Part shown: one piece after another, positions 9,322 through 18,368 of the stretch
Layout: every line of letters starts with the position of its first letter
Position numbering within the stretch: the stretch's first letter is position 1
NCBI RefSeq assembly: GCF_003987275.1
Contig: NZ_PIQF01000001.1
Location: 496,001-560,000 of the forward strand
DNA length: 64,000 bases
Source of the DNA: Idiomarina seosinensis
Lineage (GTDB): Bacteria > Pseudomonadota > Gammaproteobacteria > Enterobacterales > Alteromonadaceae
Direction of reading: 5' to 3'
Program-made: the position numbers and the translations under genes
Notes under the pieces: model-generated
Told to the model about the DNA's origin: nothing
The model's database searches: none
The model's input: only the letters and a program-made list of their open reading frames with translations

Positions 9322-10281
9322 ATGCAGCGGTTGACGAGTTGGTTAGCAGTTTTATTGTTGTTTGTCAGTGCTGCTGCTTCAGCGCAAACTCAGTTGTCTG
9401 AGACCGAGGAGGGTGAGCGTTGGTTTAATTTAATGGCTGACGCGCTAAACGAGCTAAACTTCGAAGCCTCTTTTGTGCATGTTCAAGGAGATCGCATCGA
9501 ACCTTATCAATGGGTTCATGGTGTTGACGAAAATGGTCGTCAGTTTGAGTGGTTATCACAAATGAATGGGCCGGGTTTCCGCGCCTTACGAATTGATGAT
9601 GTGGTGTCACATTTTCATCCCGCAGCAACCAGTTACTCGCTAAATTCAAATGCGGTATCAACGCTTATCCCCAGTGCGTTTAACCAACCTTTCGTGAACG
9701 TATCAAAATACTATCGGGCAGTAGCCGTGGGCGGTGCCAGAATATTAGATCGCAAAGCTCAGCATATCCGTTTAGTCAGTCGAGACAACCAACGTTACGG
9801 TTTTTCTATTTGGGTTGACCGTGATAATGGTATGCCGCTTAAGGTGTTAATGGTCAACCGTGAAGGGGAAGTAATGGAGCAGCTGCAACTGACCAATTTA
9901 TCGGTTCGTCCAGTTGCTAACGAAATGGTTAATGAGCTCGGAAAGATCGAGCGTCCACCCATGCTGGATAAATTGCAACCTCATCAACCTCCACGGCTCG
10001 ACGTAGCTCCCAACTGGTCACCAGCGGGCTTTAAGTTATTAAAGAAGCAACATCATCGATTAGTCATCGACGGAACACCGGTTGACCACTATCTTTATTC
10101 TGACGGCTTAGCCGAATACTCGGTCTATTTAACAGACGATTCAGAACAACAGCATCAGGCAAACATTAGTTTTACTGGTCCGCAAACATTGTATAGCCAG
10201 CACAACGCTCAGATAATGGTAACGGTGGTTGGTCAAATACCGATAGAGGTCGCCAAACAGATCGCATCTAGCGTACAATAG
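9322..10281 (+). CDS. rseB: Periplasmic sigma-E regulator RseB
   Basis: Binds the periplasmic part of RseA and senses lipopolysaccharide or mislocalised lipoproteins, protecting RseA from DegS. The 319 residues start with a signal peptide (MQRLTSWLAVLLLFVSAAASA, likely cut before Gln22-23), followed by the large LolA-like domain and the smaller C-terminal domain that contacts RseA. It is third in the rpoE operon. Confidence 0.95.
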   Translation: MQRLTSWLAVLLLFVSAAASAQTQLSETEEGERWFNLMADALNELNFEASFVHVQGDRIEPYQWVHGVDENGRQFEWLSQMNGPGFRALRIDDVVSHFHPAATSYSLNSNAVSTLIPSAFNQPFVNVSKYYRAVAVGGARILDRKAQHIRLVSRDNQRYGFSIWVDRDNGMPLKVLMVNREGEVMEQLQLTNLSVRPVANEMVNELGKIERPPMLDKLQPHQPPRLDVAPNWSPAGFKLLKKQHHRLVIDGTPVDHYLYSDGLAEYSVYLTDDSEQQHQANISFTGPQTLYSQHNAQIMVTVVGQIPIEVAKQIASSVQ

Positions 10282-10285
10282 TGGG

Positions 10286-10717
10286 ATGAAAGAATTAGCA
10301 GAAGTTGTTGCCGTTGAAGGTAACAGAATTACATTAACAACCGAGTTGAAGACAGCCTGCTCAGGCTGTAGTCACAACACAACCTGCGGTGCCGGAATCT
10401 TAAGCAAAGTGTTTGCTGATCGTAACACACAGTTCCGGGTCATCAGTGATACTAAAGTTGCTGTTGGCGAACACGTTGAAATTAGTATGCCCGAATCTGA
10501 GGTAATTCGTTTTGCCTTGTTGTTATACGGTCTACCCATCCTTGTCTTATTGTTTAGCGCCATGGCGCTTTCGTCGCTACAAACAATCCCTGAAGGACTC
10601 GTTATCGTATTCGCGTTCTGTGGTTTTGGTCTCACCTTTATTGGATTAAAGCATTGGTTTCGTCGTCGAGACGTAAAAGTTAATCAGCTTATCCAATTAT
10701 CCAACCCACAGGGTTGA
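10286..10717 (+). CDS. rseC: RseC/MucC-family membrane protein
   Basis: Inner-membrane protein of 143 residues, fourth in the sigma-E operon. The N-terminal cytoplasmic part has the cysteine cluster CSGCSHNTTCG, of the kind proposed to hold a redox centre (RseC with RsxABCDGE in SoxR reduction). Two membrane helices follow (about residues 73-92 and 100-120), and a basic tail. Its exact role is less settled than that of its neighbours. Confidence 0.92.
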   Translation: MKELAEVVAVEGNRITLTTELKTACSGCSHNTTCGAGILSKVFADRNTQFRVISDTKVAVGEHVEISMPESEVIRFALLLYGLPILVLLFSAMALSSLQTIPEGLVIVFAFCGFGLTFIGLKHWFRRRDVKVNQLIQLSNPQG

Positions 10718-10737
10718 GTGAAAAACGACAAAAGGAT

Positions 10738-10765
10738 TTGTTCTTTAGCGCAACATCGGTATGAT
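10738..10765 (+). promoter_or_regulatory. Probable sigma-70 promoter for lepA
   Basis: TTGTTC (10738-10743) and TATGAT (10760-10765) are separated by 16 bp in the gap between rseC and lepA, about 70 bp before the lepA start. Good match, not experimentally supported. Confidence 0.5.
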
Positions 10766-10837
10766 CAACACTATTTTGGAAGGCTTGTGCAGCGGATGCT
10801 AGAACAAGTCAGGGTTTAGTATTCAGAGGTGTCATCA

Positions 10838-12649
10838 ATGCCGAATAAGGCGTTTAATCAAAAGAATATCCGTAACTTCTCGATCATTGCTCACATAGAT
10901 CATGGTAAGTCGACTTTATCGGATCGGTTAATCCAACATTGTGGTGGCTTAACGGACCGGGAAATGGCCGAACAGGTGCTCGACTCGATGGATCTGGAAC
11001 GTGAGCGTGGGATCACGATTAAAGCGCAAAGCGTCACCCTGTATTACACGGCGAAGGACGGCGAAACCTATCAATTAAACTTTATCGACACGCCTGGTCA
11101 CGTCGACTTTTCTTATGAAGTCTCTCGTTCGTTAGCCGGTTGTGAGGGTGCTTTGTTGGTGGTTGATGCGGCCCAGGGGGTAGAAGCACAAACTCTGGCG
11201 AACTGTTACACCGCGATTGATATGGACTTAGAAGTCGTGCCGGTGCTGAATAAAATTGATTTACCACAAGCAGACGCGATGGGCGTTGCTCAGGAAATTG
11301 AAGATATTGTAGGCATCGAGGCGGTAGACGCTGTTCAGTGCTCGGCCAAAACAGGTATTGGCATTGAGGAAGTACTAGAGCGCATTGTACGTCAAATCCC
11401 GCCGCCGCAAGGTGAGCCCGAAGAACCGCTGCAAGCGCTGATTATCGACTCATGGTTTGATAATTATCAAGGTGTTGTGTCACTGGTACGAATAAAAAAT
11501 GGTACCTTGCGAGCCGGTGAAAAGATGACGGTTATGTCAACTGGCCAGACTCATGGCATTGATAAAGTAGGCTATTTTAACCCGAAACCCCATGAAACAG
11601 GAATTCTGCATACGGGTGAGGTAGGTTATGTCATTTCTGGCATTAAGGACATACTAGGGGCGCCGGTTGGGGATACCTTGACCAATGCCAAAGATCCCGC
11701 AAAAGTGCCTGTACCTGGGTTCAAAAAGGTAAAACCGCAAGTATATGCCGGTATGTTTCCGATCAGCTCAGACGACTATGAGTCGTTTCGCGATGCGTTG
11801 GGCAAATTGTCACTTAACGATGCATCGTTATTTTATGAGCCAGAAAATTCTGCTGCGTTAGGTTTTGGTTTCCGCTGTGGTTTCCTCGGCATGTTGCACA
11901 TGGAAATTATCCAGGAGCGACTGGAACGCGAATACGATATTGATTTAATTACTACAGCGCCAACGGTTGTTTACGAAGTCGAAACCGTTAAAGGTGACAT
12001 GGTAAAAGTAGACAACCCGGTAAATTTACCACCCGTCAATGAAATTGAGACAATTTACGAACCGGTGGTTGAAGCTAATATTTTAGTGCCGCAAGAGTTT
12101 CTTGGTAATGTTATCACCCTGTGTGTTGACAAGCGGGGTGTACAAACGGCAATGAACTACCATGGCAAACAAGTGTCAGTCACTTATGAAATGCCGATGG
12201 CTGAAGTGGTCATGGACTTTTTCGATCGTCTTAAATCAACCAGCCGTGGTTACGCTTCATTGGACTATCAGTTTAAGAAGTTTCAGGCGGCGGATATGGT
12301 CAGGGTGGATATTTTGATCAACGGCGATCGGGTTGATGCGTTGGCTATGATTACCCACCGGGATCACGCAGAAGGTCGCGGCCGGATGCTGGTTGATAAA
12401 ATGAGAGAGCTTATTCCCAGACAGATGTTTGATATTGCGATTCAGGCGACTATTGGCACTCATGTGATCGCACGTTCTACCGTAAAGCAACTGAGAAAAA
12501 ATGTAACAGCGAAGTGCTATGGTGGTGACGTAAGTCGTAAGAAAAAGCTGTTGCAGAAGCAGAAAGAAGGCAAAAAACGGATGAAAAACTTGGGTAACGT
12601 AGAGGTGCCTCAAGAAGCCTTCCTAGCGGTTTTGAAGGTTGGCAAATAA
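10838..12649 (+). CDS. lepA: Elongation factor 4 (LepA) GTPase
   Basis: Ribosome-associated translational GTPase, with roles in initiation/30S biogenesis or back-translocation under stress. It has the G domain with AHIDHGKST (G1), DTPGH (G3) and NKID (G4), then EF-G-like domains and the LepA-specific C-terminal domain. I chose the ATG at 10838 (603 residues) because an in-frame GTG at 10829 overlaps the AGAGG ribosome site. lepB follows 54 bp downstream, the standard pairing. Confidence 0.97.
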   Translation: MPNKAFNQKNIRNFSIIAHIDHGKSTLSDRLIQHCGGLTDREMAEQVLDSMDLERERGITIKAQSVTLYYTAKDGETYQLNFIDTPGHVDFSYEVSRSLAGCEGALLVVDAAQGVEAQTLANCYTAIDMDLEVVPVLNKIDLPQADAMGVAQEIEDIVGIEAVDAVQCSAKTGIGIEEVLERIVRQIPPPQGEPEEPLQALIIDSWFDNYQGVVSLVRIKNGTLRAGEKMTVMSTGQTHGIDKVGYFNPKPHETGILHTGEVGYVISGIKDILGAPVGDTLTNAKDPAKVPVPGFKKVKPQVYAGMFPISSDDYESFRDALGKLSLNDASLFYEPENSAALGFGFRCGFLGMLHMEIIQERLEREYDIDLITTAPTVVYEVETVKGDMVKVDNPVNLPPVNEIETIYEPVVEANILVPQEFLGNVITLCVDKRGVQTAMNYHGKQVSVTYEMPMAEVVMDFFDRLKSTSRGYASLDYQFKKFQAADMVRVDILINGDRVDALAMITHRDHAEGRGRMLVDKMRELIPRQMFDIAIQATIGTHVIARSTVKQLRKNVTAKCYGGDVSRKKKLLQKQKEGKKRMKNLGNVEVPQEAFLAVLKVGK

Positions 12650-12703
12650 GCCATTGTTCATTAATCAAAAACGAATTAGTAAAATTAACAACGGGACTTG
12701 GCA

Positions 12704-13561
12704 ATGGCCAACTATTTTTCAATCTTGTTAACTGTGGTCACGTTAGTGGCCGGATTACTCTGGTTGTTCGACGTTTTAGTATTAAAGCCCAGGCGCGAAC
12801 AGGGTCAACAGCAAAATTCAATTACTGAATTTGGGCAGTCTGTGTTTCCGGTATTGGCGGTCGTTTTAGTGCTTCGTTCATTTCTATACGAACCGTTCCA
12901 AATCCCGTCAGGGTCGATGATGCCGACTTTATTAAAAGGCGACTTCATATTGGTTGAGAAATTTGCCTATGGGATAAAAGATCCGCTGTTCCGGTCAAAG
13001 TTAATTGAAACAGGTGAACCGGAGCGTGGCGATATTGCCGTTTTTAAATATCCTTTAGAGCCGAGTGTCGATTATATTAAACGTATTGTTGGCGTGCCGG
13101 GCGATCGGATTATTTACCGTAACAAACATTTGTTCATTCAACCGCAATGTGCCAATGGTGAATCATGTAAACCGTTGCAGGTGACGCAAAAGGAAATCAA
13201 TACTGATAAAGCATACTTCTCGGGCGGCAGTTCGTTAAATGTATATCAGCAAACGCTGGGCGGTGTAGAGCATAAAATTTTACTGGATCCGCGAGTCAGC
13301 CCGCGAGTGCCGTTATTTTATGAGCAGCCCGGCACCAGTGCTGGTGAGTTTATTGTGCCCGAAGGACATTACTTTGCGATGGGTGATAACCGGGACAACT
13401 CTCAAGACAGTCGCTACTGGGGATTTGTCTCTGATGATTACCTTGTAGGCCGAGCATTTTTTGTTTGGATGAGCTTTGAGATGGATCGTGGGCCTGACAG
13501 CTTATTGCCATCCTGGGTGCCCACAGGTGTTAGGTTTGAACGATTGGGGAGTATTGAGTGA
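12704..13561 (+). CDS. lepB: Signal peptidase I
   Basis: Inner-membrane serine/lysine protease that removes signal peptides from exported proteins. Two N-terminal membrane helices (residues 1-22 and about 52-70) precede the catalytic domain: Ser in PSGSMMPTL, Lys in [11 protein letters not shown], and box [15 protein letters not shown]. The ATG at 12704 gives 285 residues and has GGGA 7 bp upstream; a TTG two codons earlier is less likely. Its stop overlaps the rnc start. Confidence 0.97.
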   Translation: MANYFSILLTVVTLVAGLLWLFDVLVLKPRREQGQQQNSITEFGQSVFPVLAVVLVLRSFLYEPFQIPSGSMMPTLLKGDFILVEKFAYGIKDPLFRSKLIETGEPERGDIAVFKYPLEPSVDYIKRIVGVPGDRIIYRNKHLFIQPQCANGESCKPLQVTQKEINTDKAYFSGGSSLNVYQQTLGGVEHKILLDPRVSPRVPLFYEQPGTSAGEFIVPEGHYFAMGDNRDNSQDSRYWGFVSDDYLVGRAFFVWMSFEMDRGPDSLLPSWVPTGVRFERLGSIE

Positions 13562-14247
13562 GTTTACCCAAACCACCGTTGGCGAAATTAGAACAGGTGA
13601 TTGGTTATGAGTTTCGGCAGCGAGAATTATTAAAGCAGGCTTTGACGCATCGCAGTGCTCACGCACAGCACAATGAGCGGTTTGAGTTTCTTGGTGATTC
13701 GATACTCGGTGTGGTTATCGCCGAAGCCTTGTTTCAACGTTTTCCTCAAGTCGCCGAAGGTGACCTGAGCCGGATGCGCGCAGCCATTGTATGTGGTCGC
13801 TCGCTGGCTCGCTTAGGTCGGAAAAAAGAAGTCGGTGACTATTTATGGTTAGGGCAGGGTGAATTAAAAAGTGGCGGTTATCGTCGCGAATCAATCCTGG
13901 CTGACGCTATGGAAGCTATTATTGGTGCGGTTTATCTTGATAGTGATATGGAAACTGTTAAGCAAATGGTGCTTTCCTGGTTTGCGGAGCAGCTAGAGCA
14001 TATTCAACCCGGCGTTAGTCAAAAAGATCCAAAAACACGGTTGCAGGAATGGTTGCAGGCGCGTCAGCAGCCTTTGCCTGAGTACGATGTAGCCGCCACT
14101 CAAGGTCAGGCGCACAATCAACAATTTACCGTGACCTGTCATATAGAGGGGCTGTCTGATCCCTTCTTAGGCACCGGAACCAGCCGCAGAAAAGCGGAAC
14201 AAGCTGCTGCGACAGCTGCACTCGAGAAATTACAGGAGTCATCATGA
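13558..14247 (+). CDS. rnc: Ribonuclease III
   Basis: Double-stranded RNA endonuclease that processes rRNA and mRNA. The 229 residues contain the signature [21 protein letters not shown], catalytic acidic residues in the nuclease domain (to about 155) and a C-terminal dsRNA-binding domain. It starts with GTG inside the lepB stop (4-bp overlap) and its own stop overlaps the era start, so translation is probably coupled. Confidence 0.97.
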   Translation: MSLPKPPLAKLEQVIGYEFRQRELLKQALTHRSAHAQHNERFEFLGDSILGVVIAEALFQRFPQVAEGDLSRMRAAIVCGRSLARLGRKKEVGDYLWLGQGELKSGGYRRESILADAMEAIIGAVYLDSDMETVKQMVLSWFAEQLEHIQPGVSQKDPKTRLQEWLQARQQPLPEYDVAATQGQAHNQQFTVTCHIEGLSDPFLGTGTSRRKAEQAAATAALEKLQESS

Positions 14248-15191
14248 ACCTTGATGAAATGTTAAAAAAGTCACTGGGTGATGAAGGTCTTGTGGACGAA
14301 AACAAGCAGTGTGGTTTTGTTGCGATTGTTGGTCGGCCTAACGTCGGTAAATCGACACTACTGAATCATTTGCTCGGTCAAAAAGTGAGTATCACGTCCA
14401 ATAAGCCCCAGACCACTCGACATAAAATTTTGGGAGTTGACACTGAGGGCGATTGTCAGGCGGTGTACGTAGACACCCCCGGTATGCACGTGGAAGAAAA
14501 GCGAGCCATAAATCGGGTAATGAACCAGACTGCGGCCGCGGCTATTAACGATGTTGATTTAATTTTGTTTGTGGTTGAAAACACCAAATGGCTGGAAGAC
14601 GACAAAATGGTGCTGGAAAAATTAGCACGTACCCAGCGGCCGGTGGTGTTATTAGTGAATAAAGTTGACCAAATAAAGGACAAAAGCAAGTTGCTGCCGC
14701 ATTTGCAGTGGCTTAATGAGCAGCGCGAATTTACCGATATTTTGCCTATCTCCGCGACTAAGGGCGATAACATTGACGCCTTACGCAAAATTGTTAAAGC
14801 GCACTTGCAACCGGGCTTTCATTTTTATCCGTCTGATTATGTCACCGATCGGTCGGTACGCTTTATGACTGCCGAGATCATTCGAGAAAAATTAATGCGT
14901 TTTACAGGTGAAGAACTGCCCTATGAGACCACTGTTGAAATTGAACAGTTCGGTCAATCGGAGAAGGGAACGCACCACATTCACGCGCTGATTTTAGTGG
15001 AACGCCCGGCACAAAAACGGATGGTGATCGGCGAAGGTGGCAGTAAGCTAAAAACGATTGGCACCGAAGCTCGCCAGGATTTGGAAAAATTGTTAAACAA
15101 TAAAGTATTGTTAAAGCTGTGGGTGAAAGTTAAGTCAGGTTGGTCGGATGACGAACGCGCGTTAAAAAGTTTAGGTTATCGCGAGGACTAG
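14244..15191 (+). CDS. era: GTPase Era
   Basis: Essential GTPase that binds 16S rRNA and assists 30S maturation. G1 (GRPNVGKST), G2/G3 (DTPGMH) and G4 (NKVD) are all visible in the first 190 residues, with the C-terminal KH domain around [14 protein letters not shown]. 315 residues, slightly longer than E. coli Era at the N-terminus. It sits in the lepB-rnc-era-recO run with a 4-bp overlap with rnc. Confidence 0.97.
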   Translation: MNLDEMLKKSLGDEGLVDENKQCGFVAIVGRPNVGKSTLLNHLLGQKVSITSNKPQTTRHKILGVDTEGDCQAVYVDTPGMHVEEKRAINRVMNQTAAAAINDVDLILFVVENTKWLEDDKMVLEKLARTQRPVVLLVNKVDQIKDKSKLLPHLQWLNEQREFTDILPISATKGDNIDALRKIVKAHLQPGFHFYPSDYVTDRSVRFMTAEIIREKLMRFTGEELPYETTVEIEQFGQSEKGTHHIHALILVERPAQKRMVIGEGGSKLKTIGTEARQDLEKLLNNKVLLKLWVKVKSGWSDDERALKSLGYRED

Positions 15192-15194
15192 CGA

Positions 15195-15893
15195 GTGCCC
15201 CAGGCGGCGTTTGTTCTGCATCGGCGTGATTATCAGGAGACCAGCTTGCTGGTCGACCTGCTTACGCAAAACTCAGGTCGCATACGAGTTGTTGCAAAAG
15301 GTGCAAAACGCAACAAAAACCCCTGGCGAGCGGTATTACAAGCATTTACCCCCATTAACATCGAGTTTAGCGGTCGCCACGAACTAAAGACACTGACATT
15401 GGCGGAGCTGTCGGGACATCCCCACGTTTTAATCGGTAACCGCTTATACAGCGGCTTTTACTTAAACGAATTGTTGCAACGCTTATTGCCCCTGCAAGCC
15501 GAAGTTGATGAATTGTTCGAGGTCTACTGTCAGGCATTGCAGCAGCTTTCCGGTGAGCGTAATTTGGAAACCATATTACGCTGGTTTGAATGGCAATTAC
15601 TAAATCAATTAGGTACCGCTTTTGATTGGTCGTGTGATGCTGAAAATGGCGAACCTCTAACGCGACATTCGGTTAGTTATTTTGATCCTGAGCGCGGCTT
15701 TTTGCACACCCCTCATCGAGACAAAGCAACCGCCTGGCCGAGCGAGTTGATTACCTCATTAGCGCAAATTGATCTCGGCACTGATGACTTAACTCAAAGC
15801 CAACGTAAAGCGTGTAAACTGATTATGCGAGAAGCTTTAGCGCTGCATTTAGGCAGTAAGCCGCTGCGCTCACGCGAGCTATTTAGACGATAG
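15195..15893 (+). CDS. recO: DNA repair protein RecO
   Basis: RecFOR-pathway mediator that helps load RecA onto SSB-coated DNA and anneals strands. The 232 residues have an N-terminal OB fold (VLHRRDYQETSLLVDLLT and GRIRVVAKGAKR) and a helical C-terminal domain. It starts with GTG 3 bp after era and is followed by pdxJ 9 bp later. Confidence 0.94.
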   Translation: MPQAAFVLHRRDYQETSLLVDLLTQNSGRIRVVAKGAKRNKNPWRAVLQAFTPINIEFSGRHELKTLTLAELSGHPHVLIGNRLYSGFYLNELLQRLLPLQAEVDELFEVYCQALQQLSGERNLETILRWFEWQLLNQLGTAFDWSCDAENGEPLTRHSVSYFDPERGFLHTPHRDKATAWPSELITSLAQIDLGTDDLTQSQRKACKLIMREALALHLGSKPLRSRELFRR

Positions 15894-15902
15894 GAGTAAT
15901 TA

Positions 15903-16631
15903 ATGAAAAACTTAAGACTAGGCGTCAATATTGACCACATAGCCACCTTGCGGAATGCTCGCGGTGTTCGTTATCCGGATCCGGTAGCTGCTGCCGCCAT
16001 TGCTGAACAGGCCGGCGCCGATGGAATTACTATTCACTTGCGTGAGGACCGTCGCCATATTACTGACCGTGATGTTCAGTTGTTAAAACAGACATTGAAC
16101 GTACCAATGAATTTAGAAATGGCGGTCACCGAAGAAATGCTGAGTATCGCGGAAGACATTAAGCCTACCTATTGCTGCCTGGTTCCTGAAAAACGGGCAG
16201 AGTTAACCACTGAGGGTGGATTAGACGTAAAGGGGCAGCAGCAGTCAATCACCGAGGCGGTCACGCGTTTAACAGCTGCAGGTATTGCAGTGTCGCTGTT
16301 TATTGACGCCGACAAACAGCAAATTGATGCGGCCAAAGCAACGGGTGCACCAATTATCGAGCTGCACACCGGCCAATATGCAGAGGCAGAAACATTGGCG
16401 GAGCAGCAACAGCAACTAATAAAAATTAGAAATGCAGCGGAGTATGCTGATAATTTAGGAATACAGGTGAATGCTGGACACGGGCTGCACTATCACAATA
16501 CATTAGCAGTAGCTCAAATTGAATGTATTGAAGAACTCAATATTGGCCACTCAATTATTGGCAGGGCAGTACTGGTTGGCTTAGAGACAGCGGTACGGGA
16601 TATGAAAGAAATTTTAAACAAGGCGCGCTAA
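15903..16631 (+). CDS. pdxJ: Pyridoxine 5'-phosphate synthase
   Basis: Condenses 1-deoxyxylulose 5-phosphate with 3-amino-1-hydroxyacetone phosphate to make pyridoxine 5'-phosphate (vitamin B6). A TIM barrel of 242 residues with the N-terminal signature [15 protein letters not shown], central [12 protein letters not shown] and the C-terminal [10 protein letters not shown]. The last base of its stop is shared with the acpS ATG, as in E. coli. Confidence 0.97.
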   Translation: MKNLRLGVNIDHIATLRNARGVRYPDPVAAAAIAEQAGADGITIHLREDRRHITDRDVQLLKQTLNVPMNLEMAVTEEMLSIAEDIKPTYCCLVPEKRAELTTEGGLDVKGQQQSITEAVTRLTAAGIAVSLFIDADKQQIDAAKATGAPIIELHTGQYAEAETLAEQQQQLIKIRNAAEYADNLGIQVNAGHGLHYHNTLAVAQIECIEELNIGHSIIGRAVLVGLETAVRDMKEILNKAR

Positions 16632-17017
16632 TGGCAATTTATGGAATCGGTACGGACATCGTTGAAGTGGCCAGAATACAGGCATCGCTGGGACGCGGAC
16701 AAGGTTTAGCCAAACGCATTTTAACCGAGCAAGAATTCGAGCAAATGCAGGGTGATCCAAGCCCCGATCATTATTTAGCGAAGCGTTTCGCGGCCAAGGA
16801 GGCCTGTGCCAAAGCCTTTGGGCTGGGTATCGCTGAAGGCTTATCGTTTCAGAATATGGAAGTTACCCACGACCAATGGGGAAAGCCCAGCTGGCAATTT
16901 ACCGGGACAGCGGCCAAATTATTAGAAGAGCGCGCGATTACCGCGAGTCATTTATCCATTAGTGATGAAAAAAATTATGCGGTAGCAACCGTGATCTTAG
17001 AAACGGACGGAAGCTAA
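16631..17017 (+). CDS. acpS: Holo-acyl-carrier-protein synthase
   Basis: Transfers 4'-phosphopantetheine from CoA to acyl carrier protein. The 128 residues carry GIGTDIVEVARI at the N-terminus (magnesium-binding Asp) and the second motif KRFAAKEACAKAFGLGI. It closes the lepB-to-acpS cluster; rlmD begins 7 bp later and may be cotranscribed. Confidence 0.97.
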   Translation: MAIYGIGTDIVEVARIQASLGRGQGLAKRILTEQEFEQMQGDPSPDHYLAKRFAAKEACAKAFGLGIAEGLSFQNMEVTHDQWGKPSWQFTGTAAKLLEERAITASHLSISDEKNYAVATVILETDGS

Positions 17018-17024
17018 CACTCTA

Positions 17025-18365
17025 ATGGCACAGTTTTTTAAACCGAAAAAGCATAAAAAACCTATCAGCAAAACGCTTAAGTCACGTGTTTCGGCATTAG
17101 ATCATCAGGCTCGCGGGGTGCTGCGTAGCGAAGCTAGAAATCAACCAACACGGTTTATTATCGGCGCTTTGCCCGGAGAGCTAATCCAATATAAAACCGT
17201 GGGGAAAAACAGCGGCACTCTCGAGCGTATTCTAGAGCCTAGCGATGACCGGCGTGATGCGCCGTGCCGCTATTATCAGCAATGCGGTGGTTGTGACTTT
17301 CAGCATATTGAGGAAACAAAGCAGCGAGATCACAAGCAGCAAGTGGTTGAGCAGCTATTCCAGAAGTTCGGTGTTTTTGATCCGCAAACAGAAAGCTTGC
17401 CGTGGCAAGAGCCGTTAATTAGTGAATCAATACGCTACCGGCGTCGGGTGAGGTTGGCTACTCGGTGGTTAGGCAAAGAGCAACAACTACTGATTGGTTT
17501 TCGAGAAGCCCAAAGCCATCAAATTGTGCCCATTCAAGACTGTTTAGTGGCTGATGAAAAGCTATTGCAGGTTGTTAATGCGCTATACCCCGTGCTGAAC
17601 ACGCCGACTGTGGCAACTAAGCTTGGTCATATTGAGGCAATTAACACTAATAGCCCTGCTGTTTTGTTGCGGATAACCGACACTTTGCCAATTGACGCAA
17701 TGCAAGCGTTACAAAACTGGCAGACTGAACATGGTGTGGGTGTTTGGCTGCAAACTGATAACGAGTTGCAGCCGCTAACCGGTGCAGAAATGCCGTTTGA
17801 TACCAGTATCGATGGTGACACGTTGTACTTTCAACCCGGCGATTTTTTACAGGTTAACGGCGATATTAATGCGCGTATGGTGCAGCAGGCGATGGATTGG
17901 CTGCAACCTGAAAAGACGCATCGGGTTTATGACTTTTTTGCCGGCATTGGTAACTTTAGTCTACCGTTAGCGCAGCGGGCACAGTCGGTTGTAGCGGTTG
18001 AAGGTGTACAGCGTATGGTTGAGCAAATACGAGCAAATGCCGAAACCAATGGCCTAAAAAATCTCACATCATTAACGGCTGATCTAACCGGAATTACTGC
18101 GGCTGAACTGGCCGAACCTGCTGCTTTATGGTGTCTGGATCCTGCCCGCCCAGGTGCCGAAGGAGTGGTTAATTTATTGCAAAAATTAAAGTCCGAGCAG
18201 CGGCCAACACGAATTTTGTATGTGTCTTGCGCACCCGATACGTTGGCGCGCGACATTGTCCGTATAAAAGCCTGCGGATATCGGCTGACAAAGCTCTGCA
18301 CAGTTGACATGTTTCCACAAACACATCACATTGAAACAATGGTTTGTCTGGAGCGAGCATCGTAA
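17025..18365 (+). CDS. rlmD: 23S rRNA (uracil-1939-C5)-methyltransferase
   Basis: SAM-dependent methyltransferase for U1939 of 23S rRNA. It has a basic N-terminus with a TRAM-like domain, then an Fe-S cluster motif with Cys81, Cys87 and Cys90 (CRYYQQCGGC) and a fourth Cys at 173. The SAM site is DFFAGIGNFSLPLA and the catalytic Cys lies in YVSCAPDTLARD. 446 residues fits RlmD. relA follows 3 bp later, as in other gammaproteobacteria. Confidence 0.95.
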   Translation: MAQFFKPKKHKKPISKTLKSRVSALDHQARGVLRSEARNQPTRFIIGALPGELIQYKTVGKNSGTLERILEPSDDRRDAPCRYYQQCGGCDFQHIEETKQRDHKQQVVEQLFQKFGVFDPQTESLPWQEPLISESIRYRRRVRLATRWLGKEQQLLIGFREAQSHQIVPIQDCLVADEKLLQVVNALYPVLNTPTVATKLGHIEAINTNSPAVLLRITDTLPIDAMQALQNWQTEHGVGVWLQTDNELQPLTGAEMPFDTSIDGDTLYFQPGDFLQVNGDINARMVQQAMDWLQPEKTHRVYDFFAGIGNFSLPLAQRAQSVVAVEGVQRMVEQIRANAETNGLKNLTSLTADLTGITAAELAEPAALWCLDPARPGAEGVVNLLQKLKSEQRPTRILYVSCAPDTLARDIVRIKACGYRLTKLCTVDMFPQTHHIETMVCLERAS

Positions 18366-18368
18366 ATC

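Noticed and set aside
10829-10837. Earlier GTG start for lepA
   Set aside because: The GTG overlaps the AGAGG ribosome site of the ATG at 10838, and LepA relatives start near the later codon.
17927-18310. 127-codon minus-strand frame opposite the end of rlmD
   Set aside because: Lies fully within a conserved gene with intact motifs; composition is of an antisense shadow.
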